From the NCBI RefSeq assembly GCF_001187435.1, contig NZ_LFXA01000015.1, positions 1 to 64,000 on the forward strand: a stretch of DNA of 64,000 bases, given 5' to 3'. Positions 10,636 through 19,649 of the stretch are shown here, in pieces. Below the pieces are notes generated by a model, which saw only the letters and a program-made list of their open reading frames with translations, was not told the origin of the DNA and did no database searches. The stretch comes from Streptomyces caatingaensis. Lineage in GTDB: Bacteria; Actinomycetota; Actinomycetes; Streptomycetales; Streptomycetaceae. The first letter of the stretch is position 1, and every line of letters begins with the position of its first letter. The translations under genes were made by a program, and so were the position numbers.

Positions 10636-11409
10636 CTAGAGCTCCACGTACACCGCCGACGCGTCGTCGTGCGTCTTCCCCCGGCGGAACGCCACGCGGT
10701 CCGGGTCCGCCGCCTCCGCCTCCCGCACCCGGTCGATCAGGGCCCGCGGCCCGGACTTCGCGAGGAGGTCCAGGCACCGGGCCCAGTCGCCGGCGCGGAA
10801 GACCTCGACCCAGCGGGACGCCCCGTCGCTCAGCGCGGCCAGCGCCCGCACCTCGGCGCGCGGGAGGACGCCCGTCACGGCCCGCCCGGCGACGGCCGGA
10901 TCCGCGGCGGCGGTGAAGAAGCCGTCCTCCGCGTTGCGTTGGGCGTCGGTGACGGGCCCGCGCGCGGCGAGGCGGGCGATGCGGTCGTCGAGGACGGGGA
11001 CGACGGCGCCGTCCGCGCGCCCGACGAGGAGGACGGAGTCGGAGAGCACCAGGTGCTCCACCCGCGCCCCGTCCCAGCGGGCCAGCACCACCGTGGCCTG
11101 CGGGGTGCGGCGGTGGCCGAGGTCGCAGCCGGCCCCGTGGGCGGCCGCGGTGCGCGCGATCGCCTCGGCCAGGCACTCCCGGAGGCTCATCTCCCGCCGG
11201 GCGGCGCACAGTTCGACGAGTGCGCCGCCCAAGTGCGCCGTGAACCAGGCCACCCCGTGCACACAACCGTCGTCCCCGTCCGGCGGCGGGGTCACCCCGT
11301 CCAGCAGGACCAGCGCCCCGCCCCGCCCGGAGGCGGGCAGGATGGCGGAGACGAAGTCCTCGTCCGGCCGGGAGGGGTCGCCCGGCCGCCCGGCCAGTTC
11401 GATACGCAT
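10636..11409 (-). CDS. PP2C-like serine/threonine phosphatase domain protein
   Basis: A 257-residue cytosolic protein starting MRIELAGRPG. RPDEDF near residue 20, VLLDGVTPP near 40, LSDSVLLV near 125 and ALSDGASRW near 195 correspond to the metal-binding aspartates of PP2C-family phosphatases in a compact, divergent form. C-terminal THDDASAVYVEL fits the DDxS/T motif of the family. Substrates are unknown. It converges with the MarR gene, with 22 bases between their stops, and diverges from the conservon operon. Confidence 0.7.
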   Translation of the reverse strand: MRIELAGRPGDPSRPDEDFVSAILPASGRGGALVLLDGVTPPPDGDDGCVHGVAWFTAHLGGALVELCAARREMSLRECLAEAIARTAAAHGAGCDLGHRRTPQATVVLARWDGARVEHLVLSDSVLLVGRADGAVVPVLDDRIARLAARGPVTDAQRNAEDGFFTAAADPAVAGRAVTGVLPRAEVRALAALSDGASRWVEVFRAGDWARCLDLLAKSGPRALIDRVREAEAADPDRVAFRRGKTHDDASAVYVEL

Positions 11410-11707
11410 GGGGCCAGTGTGCCCGAGCCGCCGCACGGGCCGTGATTTCCACGGCGGTTGGCGCGCATCCTTCCGGCGCGCCGGGCGGTTTATCAGGTGG
11501 CGGTTGCCGGGGGAGGGCGACGGGGCGGACGCGCATCGTGGACGACGCCGGCGCACACGGCAACTTCCGGGACGGAACCCCACTCCTTCGAGTGGGCGGG
11601 CCGGTGACGGCCGCATGCCCCGCTGCCGTGCTGACAAGGTCCACTTCAGCACCAGGGGGTGGACGGACGGGACCGACGAGACCACACAGAGCGGAATGTG
11701 AGCACCG
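11410..11707. other. Divergent intergenic region upstream of the conservon
   Basis: The gap holds an 18-bp hairpin, CCCACTC-CTTC-GAGTGGG near 11580, and no credible ORF. It should carry the promoters of the PP2C-like gene and of the conservon operon. I could not pick hexamers with confidence. Confidence 0.4.
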
Positions 11708-14296
11708 GTGCGGAAGAAGCGGCTTCGGGGCGGCCAGCGAGAGCAACAGACCACGGGCGTGCCCGAGCGCACCGCGCGCGCCCGCAACCGGCTGGCCGTG
11801 TCCGTCGTGCTCGCCTCCCTGGCGGTCCTGGGGGCGGGGGCCCTGGGCGTCGCCGACGCCTCGCGGGACGCGGCCGACACCGGCCGGCTCGTCCCGCTGG
11901 CGGGGGCGGCCGAGGACGCGGTGCGCCTCGCGCACTCCCTGGCGGACGAGCGGGACGAGGTCACGGCGTACGTGGCGGCCGGGCGCGGCGGCGTCCCCGC
12001 CGGGCTCACCGCGCGGCGGACCGCGGTGGACCGCCGGCTGGGCGCGTTCCTGACGTCCCGCGCGTCCCGCACGGCCCTGCCCGCCGGGGTGCGCGAGCGG
12101 CTGGAGGAGCTGACCCGGCAGCGGCGCACGGTGCTGACCGGCCACGACGACGCGCTGACCGTCTTCCGTCAGTACACCGCCACCGTGCAGGCGCTGCACG
12201 GCGTCGCCGGCACCCTGGCGGCCCGGCTCCCGGCCCGGGCGGGGACGGGGGACGCGGCGGCCGTGGCCCTGCTCGGCCGGGCCGTCGAGGAGGCGTCCGC
12301 CACCCGTGGCCTGCTCCTGGCCTCCTTCGCCGCCCGCGGCGACCGGGCCGCGCTGGCCGCGGCCGCCCAGCAGACCGACACCCGCGAGCGCGCCGCCCTC
12401 GCCGACTTCGCCCAGCTCGCCCCGGCCAAGGCCAAGGACGCCTACGCCCGCGCGACGGGCACCCCCGGGCGGACGGCCGTGGAGAACCGGCTGGCGGGCC
12501 TGTTCTCCGGCCCGCAGCCGCCCTCCGCCACCCCGGCCGAGGCCGAGGCGCTGGGCACGGCCCTGACCGCCCGGCTGCGCACGACCCGCGGCGTCGAGTC
12601 CGACCTCGCCGCCGCCGAGGCCGACCACCTGGAGCGGGTGCGGGACAAGGACGTCACCGCGCTGCGCACCCGGGCCGGGCTCGTCGGCGCCTGCTTCCTG
12701 GTGGCCCTGCTGGCCGGGGTGCGCTCCACCCGCTCCGTGACCCGGCCGCTGACCGCCCTGCGGCTCGGCGCCCGCCGGGTCTGCGCCGACCCGGCGGCCC
12801 GCGAGCCGGTGTCCGTCAAGGGCCGCGACGACGAGTTCGCCGAGGTCGCCCGCTCGGTCAACGTCCTGCACGGCACGGTCGTGCGGCAGCGCGAGCGCAT
12901 CGACCTGCTGGAGGGCGAGCGCGCCCGGCTGGACGCGGCCCGGCAGGACCTGGCCGCCGAGCGCGACACGCTGCGCGAGCGCGACCGGCTGCGGGACGCC
13001 GAGGCCGCCCGCACCGCCGGGCGGGCGCACAGCACCTGCGCGAGCCTGTCGCTGCGCACCCTGGGCCTCGTCGAGCGGCAGCTGGGCGTCATCGAGGCCA
13101 TGGAGGCCCACGAGGCCGACCCGGACCGCCTCGACGTCCTCTTCAAACTGGACCACCTCGCCACGAGGATGCGCCGGCACAGCGAGAACCTGCTGGTCCT
13201 CGCCGGCTCCGAGCACACCGGCGGGCACGCCGGGGCGGTGCCGCTGCTGGACGTGCTGCGCGCCTCCGTCAGCGAGATCGAGCGCTACGAGCGGGTGCGC
13301 ATCCACTCCCTGCCCGCCCGCGCCCAGCTCGCCGGCTTCGCCTCGGACGACATCAGCCACCTGGTGGCCGAACTCCTGGAGAACGCCACGGCGTTCTCCC
13401 CGCCCGACGTGCCGGTGCAGGTCTCCGGCTGGCTCCTGGAGAACGGCGACGTGATGCTCTCCATCCAGGACGAGGGCATCGGCATGGCGCCGGACCGGCT
13501 GGAGGAGATCAACTCCCTGCTGGCGCAGGGCGATCCGGAGCCGCCGGGCGCGGTGGCCCCGGCACCCCCGGAGGAGGCCGCGATGGGCCTCGGGCTGTAC
13601 GTCGTGGCGCGGCTCGCGGCCCGGCACGGGGTCCGCGTCCAGCTCCGCGAGCAGCGGCCCGGCGGGATCACGGCCGTCGTGGTGCTGCCCGCCCGGCTGC
13701 TGCCCGCCGGCCCCCCGGCCGTCGCCGACCCGCAGGCCGCCCCGCCCGTCCCGGGCACCTCGACGGCGCCCCCGGTCCACCTGCCGGGCGCGACCGCCGA
13801 GGCCAACTCGCACCAGCTGCCCGGGCGTTCGCGGCGGATGGCGGGCTTCGCCCCGCAGCCCGCGCCGTCCGGGCCGCCGGACGAGGCGACCATCCAGCTG
13901 ATCGTCCCGCCCGGGGTGCGGCCGGTGGTGCCCGAGCAGCGCCCCGCCGGCCCCGGGCCGCAGACCCCCGCCGGCCGGCACGCCCGGCCGCCCGCCCCCG
14001 AGCGGCCCGCGCCACCGGCCCCGCCGCCGTCCCCGTCCGCGGGGGCGGCCGGCGCGACGACCGGCACGGGGCTGCCCAAGCGCACCCCGCGCAGCGTTCC
14101 GCAGCCGCCGCCGGTGCGGCCCATGCGCCGGAGCGTGGACGCGGAGGCGCTGCGCGCCAAGCTCGCCGGCTTCCAGCAGGGGGCCCGGGAGGGGCGGCGC
14201 GACGTGGCGCAGGAGCTCGCGGGGCAGCGGGACAGTGATCGGCGCCGCGCCGGGGCGCCGAACGAGGGCGGCGATGTCGAGGAGGCACGCGGTTGA
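11708..14296 (+). CDS. cvnA: Conservon sensor histidine kinase-like protein (CvnA), NIT domain
   Basis: An 862-residue membrane sensor. A transmembrane helix near residues 28-50 is followed by a helical extracytoplasmic region of the nitrate/nitrite-sensing (NIT) type (VRLAHSLADERDEVTAYVA, ATRGLLLASFAARGDRAALA). A second membrane helix near 325-340, a HAMP linker, a coiled coil, and a kinase-type region (LDHLATRMRRHSENLLVLAG) follow, then a HATPase domain (ELLENATAFSPP, DEGIGM, GLGLYVVARLA). The last 200 residues are Pro/Ala-rich. It is the first gene of a CvnA-B-C-D operon; its stop overlaps the next start. Confidence 0.9.
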   Translation: MRKKRLRGGQREQQTTGVPERTARARNRLAVSVVLASLAVLGAGALGVADASRDAADTGRLVPLAGAAEDAVRLAHSLADERDEVTAYVAAGRGGVPAGLTARRTAVDRRLGAFLTSRASRTALPAGVRERLEELTRQRRTVLTGHDDALTVFRQYTATVQALHGVAGTLAARLPARAGTGDAAAVALLGRAVEEASATRGLLLASFAARGDRAALAAAAQQTDTRERAALADFAQLAPAKAKDAYARATGTPGRTAVENRLAGLFSGPQPPSATPAEAEALGTALTARLRTTRGVESDLAAAEADHLERVRDKDVTALRTRAGLVGACFLVALLAGVRSTRSVTRPLTALRLGARRVCADPAAREPVSVKGRDDEFAEVARSVNVLHGTVVRQRERIDLLEGERARLDAARQDLAAERDTLRERDRLRDAEAARTAGRAHSTCASLSLRTLGLVERQLGVIEAMEAHEADPDRLDVLFKLDHLATRMRRHSENLLVLAGSEHTGGHAGAVPLLDVLRASVSEIERYERVRIHSLPARAQLAGFASDDISHLVAELLENATAFSPPDVPVQVSGWLLENGDVMLSIQDEGIGMAPDRLEEINSLLAQGDPEPPGAVAPAPPEEAAMGLGLYVVARLAARHGVRVQLREQRPGGITAVVVLPARLLPAGPPAVADPQAAPPVPGTSTAPPVHLPGATAEANSHQLPGRSRRMAGFAPQPAPSGPPDEATIQLIVPPGVRPVVPEQRPAGPGPQTPAGRHARPPAPERPAPPAPPPSPSAGAAGATTGTGLPKRTPRSVPQPPPVRPMRRSVDAEALRAKLAGFQQGAREGRRDVAQELAGQRDSDRRRAGAPNEGGDVEEARG

Positions 14297-14817
14297 CTGC
14301 ATTTTCCGGAGGGGCGACGCCCGTCACCCCCATCGGCACCGGCCCGCACGGCGGCGCCGGGTACGGGCTGAGCCACGAGGCCCGCAACCTGCACTGGCTG
14401 CTGACCGACGTGGTCGAGGAGGTGCCCGGCGTCCGGTCGGTCGCCGTCGTCTCCTCCGACGGTCTGCTGCTGCTCTCCTCCGACCCGGAGGGGCGGCGCG
14501 CCGGCTGCCGGCCGGAGGGCCCGCGGCACTCGACGGCCGACCTGGCCACCATCGTCGCGGGCCTGGGCAGCCTGACCACCGGCGCCGCGGCGCTGATGGA
14601 CGGGGGCACGGTCAAGCAGACGATGGTGGCGATGGAGGAGGGCAGCCTGTTCGTGATGACCATCAGCGACGGTTCGCTGCTGGGCGTCCACACCGCCCCC
14701 GACTGCGACATGAGCGTCGTCGCCTACCACATGGCACTCTTCGTCGGCCGGGCCGGACACGTGCTCACCCCCGAACTCCGCAGGGAGCTGCGGCAGTCGG
14801 TGGAGGCCGTCCGGTGA
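14293..14817 (+). CDS. cvnB: Roadblock/LC7-domain protein (CvnB)
   Basis: A 174-residue cytosolic protein. The central portion, LHWLLTDVVEEVPGVRSVAVVSSDGLLL, has the roadblock/LC7 fold, followed by VKQTMVAMEEGSLFVMTISDGSLLGV. In conservons this subunit works with the sensor-like CvnA and the GTPase CvnD, possibly as a GTPase-activating partner of the MglB type. The TTG start overlaps the last codons of cvnA. The N-terminal 25 residues are low-complexity. The stop TGA overlaps the GTG of the next gene. Confidence 0.9.
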   Translation: MTAFSGGATPVTPIGTGPHGGAGYGLSHEARNLHWLLTDVVEEVPGVRSVAVVSSDGLLLLSSDPEGRRAGCRPEGPRHSTADLATIVAGLGSLTTGAAALMDGGTVKQTMVAMEEGSLFVMTISDGSLLGVHTAPDCDMSVVAYHMALFVGRAGHVLTPELRRELRQSVEAVR

Positions 14818-15167
14818 GCGGCCCGCGGACGGCGGCGCGGGTGCGCCCGTACTCGTTCACCGGCGGGCGCGCGCCCTGCGGACACGTCCTGCAACTGGAG
14901 ACGTTCGTCCAGGCGCCGCCCGGCGGAGGGCGGGAGGAGGCGGCCCGGGCGCTCCCCGAGATCGGCGCCATCGTCGGCCTGTGCCGGAAGCTGCGCTCCG
15001 TCGCCGAGGTCTCCGCGCTGCTGAGGATGCCGCTGGGGGTGGTCCGCGTCCTCCTCGGCGACTTGGCCGACCAGGGAAGAATCCGCGTCTACGGCCCCGG
15101 TCACGGCACCGGCCGGCCCGACCGCGCGCTGCTCGAAAGGGTGCAGTGTGGACTTCGCAGGATCTGA
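14814..15167 (+). CDS. cvnC: DUF742 protein (CvnC)
   Basis: A 117-residue DUF742 protein of the conservon. It has VRPYSFTGGRAPCGHVLQLET near the N-terminus and a C-terminal winged-helix-like half: EIGAIVGLCRKLRSVAEVSALLRMPLGVVRVLLGDL. The exact job is unknown; it is thought to join the CvnA-D signalling complex. GTG 14814 overlaps the cvnB stop, and the end overlaps cvnD by 20 bases, so translation is coupled. Confidence 0.9.
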   Translation: MSGPRTAARVRPYSFTGGRAPCGHVLQLETFVQAPPGGGREEAARALPEIGAIVGLCRKLRSVAEVSALLRMPLGVVRVLLGDLADQGRIRVYGPGHGTGRPDRALLERVQCGLRRI

Positions 15168-15852
15168 CACCATAACGGGTCCGGAACCGGCCCGGGAGAA
15201 GCCGGACCAGCACGGCCGGACCCGGGCCCCCTCCGCCACGAAGATCGTCGTGGCGGGCGGCTTCGGCGTCGGGAAGACGACGTTCGTCGGCTCCGTCTCG
15301 GAGATCACCCCGCTGCGCACGGAGGCCGTGATGACGGTGGCCGGCGAGGAGGTGGACGACGTCCTCGCCGTCCCGGAGAAGGACACCACCACCGTCGCCA
15401 TGGACTTCGGGCGGATCACCCTCGAACCCGACCTGGTGCTGTACCTGTTCGGCACGCCCGGCCAGAAGCGGTTCTGGTTCATGTGGGACGACCTGGTGCG
15501 CGGGGCCATCGGCGCGGTGGTCATGTGCGACACCCGGCGGCTGGAGGACTGCTTCCCCGCCCTCGACTACTTCGAGAGCAGCGGCCTGCCGTACATCGTG
15601 GCCGTCAACCACTTCGAGGGGACGCCCCGTTACGAGGCCGAGGCGGTCCGCGAGGCGCTGTCCCTGGCCACCGGCGTCCCGGTGCTGGTCATGGACGCCC
15701 GGGAGCGGGTCACGGTCGTGGAGTCCCTGCTGACCCTCGTCGGCCGCGCCCTCGACGTCACCCCCGAACCGCGCTGCCGTCCGGCCGGACCCCGCCAGGG
15801 CGCGCACGGCAGGGAGCCACGAGACAGGGAACCATGCGACGGATCCTCATAG
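15148..15852 (+). CDS. cvnD: Conservon small GTPase (CvnD)
   Basis: A 234-residue GTP-binding protein. The P-loop is GGFGVGKTT near residue 35, switch-II-like DLVLYLFGTPGQKRFWFMW follows, and the base-recognition motif appears as AVNHFEG in place of NKxD, as is common in CvnD proteins. It acts as the switch of the conservon system together with CvnA-C. The last 25 residues are charged and low-complexity. The 3' end overlaps the start of the monooxygenase gene by 19 bases, which argues for a single operon of five genes. Confidence 0.92.
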   Translation: MDFAGSDTITGPEPAREKPDQHGRTRAPSATKIVVAGGFGVGKTTFVGSVSEITPLRTEAVMTVAGEEVDDVLAVPEKDTTTVAMDFGRITLEPDLVLYLFGTPGQKRFWFMWDDLVRGAIGAVVMCDTRRLEDCFPALDYFESSGLPYIVAVNHFEGTPRYEAEAVREALSLATGVPVLVMDARERVTVVESLLTLVGRALDVTPEPRCRPAGPRQGAHGREPRDREPCDGSS

Positions 15853-17117
15853 TCGGAGCCGGCCAGTCCGGACTCCAGCTCGCCCTGGGCCTCCAGTCCC
15901 GGGGGTACGACGTGACGCTCGTCTCCAGCCGCACGGCCGACGAGATGCGCTCGGGCCGGGTCACCTCGACCCAGGTCATGTTCGCCTCCGCCCTCGCCCA
16001 CGAGCGGGAGCTGGGCCTCGACTTCTGGAGCGGGCGCGCCCCGCGCATCGAGGGGCTCGGGGTCTCGGTGGCCGCGCCGCCGGGCCCCGGCGGCGGCGGG
16101 CGGGTGCGGCGCATCGTCGACTGGGTCGGCCGGCTGGAGGGCTGTGCCCAGTCCGTGGACCAGCGGCTGAAGATGGCCGGCTGGCTGGAGACCTTCGCGG
16201 CGCGCGGCGGCCGGCTCGTCGTGCACGGCGTGACCGTGGGCGACCTCGACTACTTCGCGCACCGCTACGACCTCGTCCTGGTCGCCGCCGGCAAGGGCGA
16301 GCTGGCGGACCTCTTCCCCCGCGACGCGGCCCGCTCGCCGTACACCGCGCCGCAGCGCTGCCTCGCGCTGGCGTACGTGCACGGCCTGGGCCCGCGCCCG
16401 GAGCACCCGGAGTACGACGCGGTGCGCTGCAACATCGTGCCGGGCGTGGGGGAGTTGCTGGTGATACCGGCGCTCACGCTCTCCGGCCGGGCGGACATCC
16501 TCTTCTGGGAGGGCCTGCCGGGCGGCCCGCTCGACGTCTTCCAGGATGCCGGGGGGCCGGAGGAGCACCTGGCGCGGATGCTGGCCCTGGTGGAGCGCTT
16601 CACGCCCTGGGAGTACGGGCGGGCCACCGAGGTCGAACTGACCGACGCGGGCGCCACGTTGGCCGGGCGCTACACCCCGGTCGTCCGCGACCCGGTCGGG
16701 CGGCTGCCGTCGGGCGGGCTCGTGCTGGGGGTCGGCGACGCGGTCGTCGTCAACGACCCGGTCACCACCCAGGGCGCCAACTCGGCGGCCCGGTGCGCCG
16801 CGTCGTACCTGGAGTCGGTCACGGAGCGCGGGGACGGGGCGTTCGACGAGGCGTGGATGCGGTCCGCGTTCGACCGCTGGTGGACGGCGGACGCCCGGCA
16901 CGCCACGCGGTGGACCAACGCGATGCTGGCGCCCGCGCCCGGGCACCTGCGGCGGCTCATCGGCGCGGCGGCCGGCCTCCAGCCGGTCGCCGACCGGTTC
17001 GCCAACGGCTTCGCGGACCCGGCCGACTTCGAGGGCTGGCTCTTCGAGGAGGCCGCCGCGGACGCCTACCTGCGGGAGGTGGCGCGGTCGGCGGCCCCGG
17101 CCCGGTCCGGTGCCTGA
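15834..17117 (+). CDS. StyA-like FAD-dependent monooxygenase
   Basis: A 427-residue flavoprotein. It begins MRRILIVGAGQSGLQLALGLQ, the GxGxxG dinucleotide-binding motif of FAD monooxygenases. Segments such as SSRTADEMRSGRVTSTQVMF and GLVLGVGDAVVVNDPVTTQGANSAARCA fit the styrene/indole monooxygenase (StyA) group, which normally takes reduced flavin from a separate reductase. No reductase is adjacent. ATG 15834 lies inside the end of cvnD, so it is co-translated with the conservon, in the place where other conservons carry a cytochrome P450. The 3' end overlaps the convergent NlpC/P60 gene by 52 bp. Confidence 0.85.
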   Translation: MRRILIVGAGQSGLQLALGLQSRGYDVTLVSSRTADEMRSGRVTSTQVMFASALAHERELGLDFWSGRAPRIEGLGVSVAAPPGPGGGGRVRRIVDWVGRLEGCAQSVDQRLKMAGWLETFAARGGRLVVHGVTVGDLDYFAHRYDLVLVAAGKGELADLFPRDAARSPYTAPQRCLALAYVHGLGPRPEHPEYDAVRCNIVPGVGELLVIPALTLSGRADILFWEGLPGGPLDVFQDAGGPEEHLARMLALVERFTPWEYGRATEVELTDAGATLAGRYTPVVRDPVGRLPSGGLVLGVGDAVVVNDPVTTQGANSAARCAASYLESVTERGDGAFDEAWMRSAFDRWWTADARHATRWTNAMLAPAPGHLRRLIGAAAGLQPVADRFANGFADPADFEGWLFEEAAADAYLREVARSAAPARSGA

Positions 17118-18253
17118 GCGGCGGGTGCGGTGCGGGAGAGGGACGGGGCGAGGGGCGCGGCGAGGAGGACGGGCAGGGGCGGGGCGACCACGGCCCCGTC
17201 CGCGTCCCCGTCGTCCCGCCCCTCCCGGCCGTCCCGCCGCGCGTCGGGGCGGACGGCGCCCAGCGGCGGGTTGGCGGCGAGCGGGGATATGCGCACCACC
17301 GTGCCGGGCCGGGGCGCCTGTATGACGCGGCCGGCGCCGATGTAGAGGGCGACGTGGGTGGCGTCCCGGAAATAGACCACCAGGTCGCCGGGGCGCAGCC
17401 GGTTCAGCGGGACCCGGGGCAGGGAGCGCCACTGCTCCTGGCTGGTGCGGGGGATGGCGCTGCCCGCGTGGGCCCACGCCTGCGAGGTGAGGCCGGAGCA
17501 GTCGAAGGACGCGGGGCCGGCCGCGCCCCACACGTAGGGCTTGCCGAGCTGGTGGTAGGCGTAGTCGACGGCCATCGCGCCGTGCCGGGTGGGCGGGGCG
17601 CCGTCGGCGGGCGGCCGGTCCGCGAGCTCTTCCCTCTCCTCCAGCCGCCGCAGCTCGGCCAGTTGGGCCGGGGTCAGGGCGGCGAGGAGCTTCTCGACCT
17701 CGTCGAGCCGGTCGCGGGCGGTGTCGCGGCGGCGCTGCTTCTCCGCGGCCAGGCTCAGCTGGGCGTCGAGGGCCGCGCGGGCGCGGTGGGCGAGGGAGGA
17801 GATGCGCAGGGCGCCGTCCGCGAGCCGGCCGAGCGTGCCGGCCCGGCGGCCGGCCGCGCGCCGCAGCTCGTGCCGGCGGTCCAGCGCGGGCCGGGGATCG
17901 GCGGTGAAGAGGAAGGTGATGAGCGGGGAGAGGGCCTCGGCGGTGCCGCGGTACTGCTCGCGGGCCAGCCGGCCCGCCTCGTCGCGGCTGTCGGCCAGCT
18001 CCGTCCTGGCCCGGGCCAGCTCCTCCTCCGACCGGGCCACCGCCGCCCGCTGCCGGCGCAGCAGCGCGTCGGTGGCCTCGTACGCCCGGGTGGCCTCCTC
18101 GGCGGAGCGGTGGAGGGTGCGCAGCCGGCCGAGCAGGGTGCTGACCGGCCGGCCGGGCGGCGGGTCGGCGTGGACGGGGGCGGCGGGGCCGGGCAGGGCG
18201 ACGGCGGCGGCCAGCAGCAGGGCGCACAGACGGCGCACCAGCCGTCCTGACAC
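17066..18253 (-). CDS. Secreted NlpC/P60 peptidoglycan endopeptidase
   Basis: A 395-residue exported hydrolase. A signal peptide (RRLCALLLAAAVALPGPAA) is followed by a long coiled-coil region (about residues 35-210, rich in A/E/R heptads), then an NlpC/P60 domain with YAYHQLGKPYVWGAAGPASFDCSG (catalytic Cys) and DATHVALYIGAG (catalytic His). The final 60 residues are a low-complexity Ala/Arg/Asp tail that runs past the usual domain end and overlaps the convergent monooxygenase gene. It resembles the RipA-type enzymes that cut stem peptides during growth or division. Confidence 0.9.
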   Translation of the reverse strand: MSGRLVRRLCALLLAAAVALPGPAAPVHADPPPGRPVSTLLGRLRTLHRSAEEATRAYEATDALLRRQRAAVARSEEELARARTELADSRDEAGRLAREQYRGTAEALSPLITFLFTADPRPALDRRHELRRAAGRRAGTLGRLADGALRISSLAHRARAALDAQLSLAAEKQRRRDTARDRLDEVEKLLAALTPAQLAELRRLEEREELADRPPADGAPPTRHGAMAVDYAYHQLGKPYVWGAAGPASFDCSGLTSQAWAHAGSAIPRTSQEQWRSLPRVPLNRLRPGDLVVYFRDATHVALYIGAGRVIQAPRPGTVVRISPLAANPPLGAVRPDARRDGREGRDDGDADGAVVAPPLPVLLAAPLAPSLSRTAPAAQAPDRAGAADRATSRR

Positions 18254-18377
18254 GGGTTCACCTCCTGGGCCGCGGTCGGGGGCGGGGTCCGGTCGGACCT
18301 CGGGAGGATCGTGTCATGGGGCAGTAGCATTAATAGGGCGTTGTGGGCACGTCCGTGGCCGAAACCGCCCAATGCGG

Positions 18378-18728
18378 TCAATCCGTCGGGCGGTTGGTTG
18401 CCGGGTCCGGGTGATCGGTCGCCGAGTGGTCGGCCGCCGGACGGCCGGCCGCCCGACGATCGGCCGCCGGGCGCGACCAGGGCCACCGGGGGCCCGTGCG
18501 CCGCCGTCCCTCGGGGTCGTACACGTACCTCCAGCCCTTCGGCAGCCCCAGCCGGCGCGTCGTCCCGGCCTGGGTCCGCCGGTAGACGAGGACGGTGGGC
18601 GGGCCGCCGCCGGCGTCGGGCACCGGCACTTCGTAGACCTTGGGCGGATGCCCCGTCGGCCCCAGCAGCACCGGCAGCACGCGCCCGTCCAGGGGCCCGC
18701 CCTCGAAGGGCACGTCTTCGCTTCGCAC
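18378..18728 (-). CDS. Conserved small hypothetical protein
   Basis: A 116-residue protein of unknown function. The first 75 residues are structured-looking (DVPFEGGPLDGRVLPVLLGPTG, then PKVYEVPVPDAGGGPPTVLVYRR, then RLGLPKGWRYVYDPEGRR). The C-terminal third is a degenerate D/R/A repeat (RPAADRRAAGRPAADHSATD) written by a simple CGGCCGCC-type DNA repeat at about 18410-18480, which may be repeat expansion. No membrane segment or signal peptide is seen. The ATG at 18728 and the codon bias support a real gene. Confidence 0.6.
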   Translation of the reverse strand: MRSEDVPFEGGPLDGRVLPVLLGPTGHPPKVYEVPVPDAGGGPPTVLVYRRTQAGTTRRLGLPKGWRYVYDPEGRRRTGPRWPWSRPAADRRAAGRPAADHSATDHPDPATNRPTD

Positions 18729-18782
18729 GCCCCGAGCCTACGGGGTGCCCACGGGTGCGCCCGCGGGTCGCCCACGGATCCC

Positions 18783-19523
18783 CTACGGGGCCGGAAGCAG
18801 ATGTTCCGCCCGGGTGAGCAGCGTCATCGTCCGCCGCGCCAGCGACGCCACCGGACCGTCGGCCGGTTCCCTGGCCAGGGCCCGGGAGACCACCTCCTCC
18901 GTCTGGGGGTCACCCGTGGCGGTCGCCAGCAGCAGCGCCACGAAGTGGTCCAGGAGCCAGTCGCGCAGCTCCTCGACGGGCGGCTGCTTGCCCTCGTCCA
19001 GCCAGCCCAGCGACGCGCCCTCGACCGCGGTGATCCAGGTGCGCACCGCCATGCGCAGCCGCACCCCCGGCTCCGGCACCCGCAGGTGCGCCAGGATGTG
19101 CTCCGCGGCGCCGCGCCGCACCTCGTCGACGATCGCCCCGGTCCGCGACGTCGCCACCACGCTGCCGCTGCGCAGCAGCGCGCTGAACCCGGTGTCGTGC
19201 TCGTCCACGAAGGCCAGGTAGCGGTCGAGCGCCGCCGAGAGCCGGCGGCTCAGCGGCCCCTCCTGCGGCTCGGCGAAGCACTGCGTGAGCTCCTCCACCG
19301 CGCTGCGCAGCGCCGCCTCGTACAACTGCGGCTTGCCGCCCGGGAAATAGCGGTACACCAGCGGCCGGGAGACCTCGGCGGCGGCCGCCACGTCGTCCAG
19401 CGAGACGTCCTCCGGCGGCCGGTGCGCGAACAGCCCGAGCGCGGCCCGGATCAACTGCGCCCGCCGCCGGGCGACGTCGAGCCGTCGGTAGGACGAGGTC
19501 CCGCTGCTCCTGCTGCCGCTCAT
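18783..19523 (-). CDS. TetR-family transcriptional regulator
   Basis: A 246-residue repressor-type protein. An N-terminal TetR HTH covers residues 15-65 (RRAQLIRAALGLFAH, VSLDDVAAAAEVSRPLVYRYFPGGKPQLYEAAL), followed by a helical ligand domain. I start it at ATG 19523 (MSGSRSS), since the longer reading has only a Gly-rich leader. It lies downstream of the AurF-like oxygenase on the same strand, so it is a good candidate to control that gene through the inverted repeat in its promoter. Ligand unknown. Confidence 0.88.
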   Translation of the reverse strand: MSGSRSSGTSSYRRLDVARRRAQLIRAALGLFAHRPPEDVSLDDVAAAAEVSRPLVYRYFPGGKPQLYEAALRSAVEELTQCFAEPQEGPLSRRLSAALDRYLAFVDEHDTGFSALLRSGSVVATSRTGAIVDEVRRGAAEHILAHLRVPEPGVRLRMAVRTWITAVEGASLGWLDEGKQPPVEELRDWLLDHFVALLLATATGDPQTEEVVSRALAREPADGPVASLARRTMTLLTRAEHLLPAP

Positions 19524-19649
19524 GCGGGAAGGGTAGTGGGTCGGGGGAGTTCCGCCCCCGCCCCGCCCTTTCCCGCCTTTCCCCATGACGCCACGGGCGA
19601 GGGGCGGAGGCCCGGTGAGGGGCCCGGCGAGGGGCCCGGGGCGAACCCC

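Noticed and set aside
10355..14302. Minus-strand open frame of about 1300 codons opposite cvnA
   Set aside because: The opposite strand encodes a clear sensor kinase; this frame is a GC artefact.
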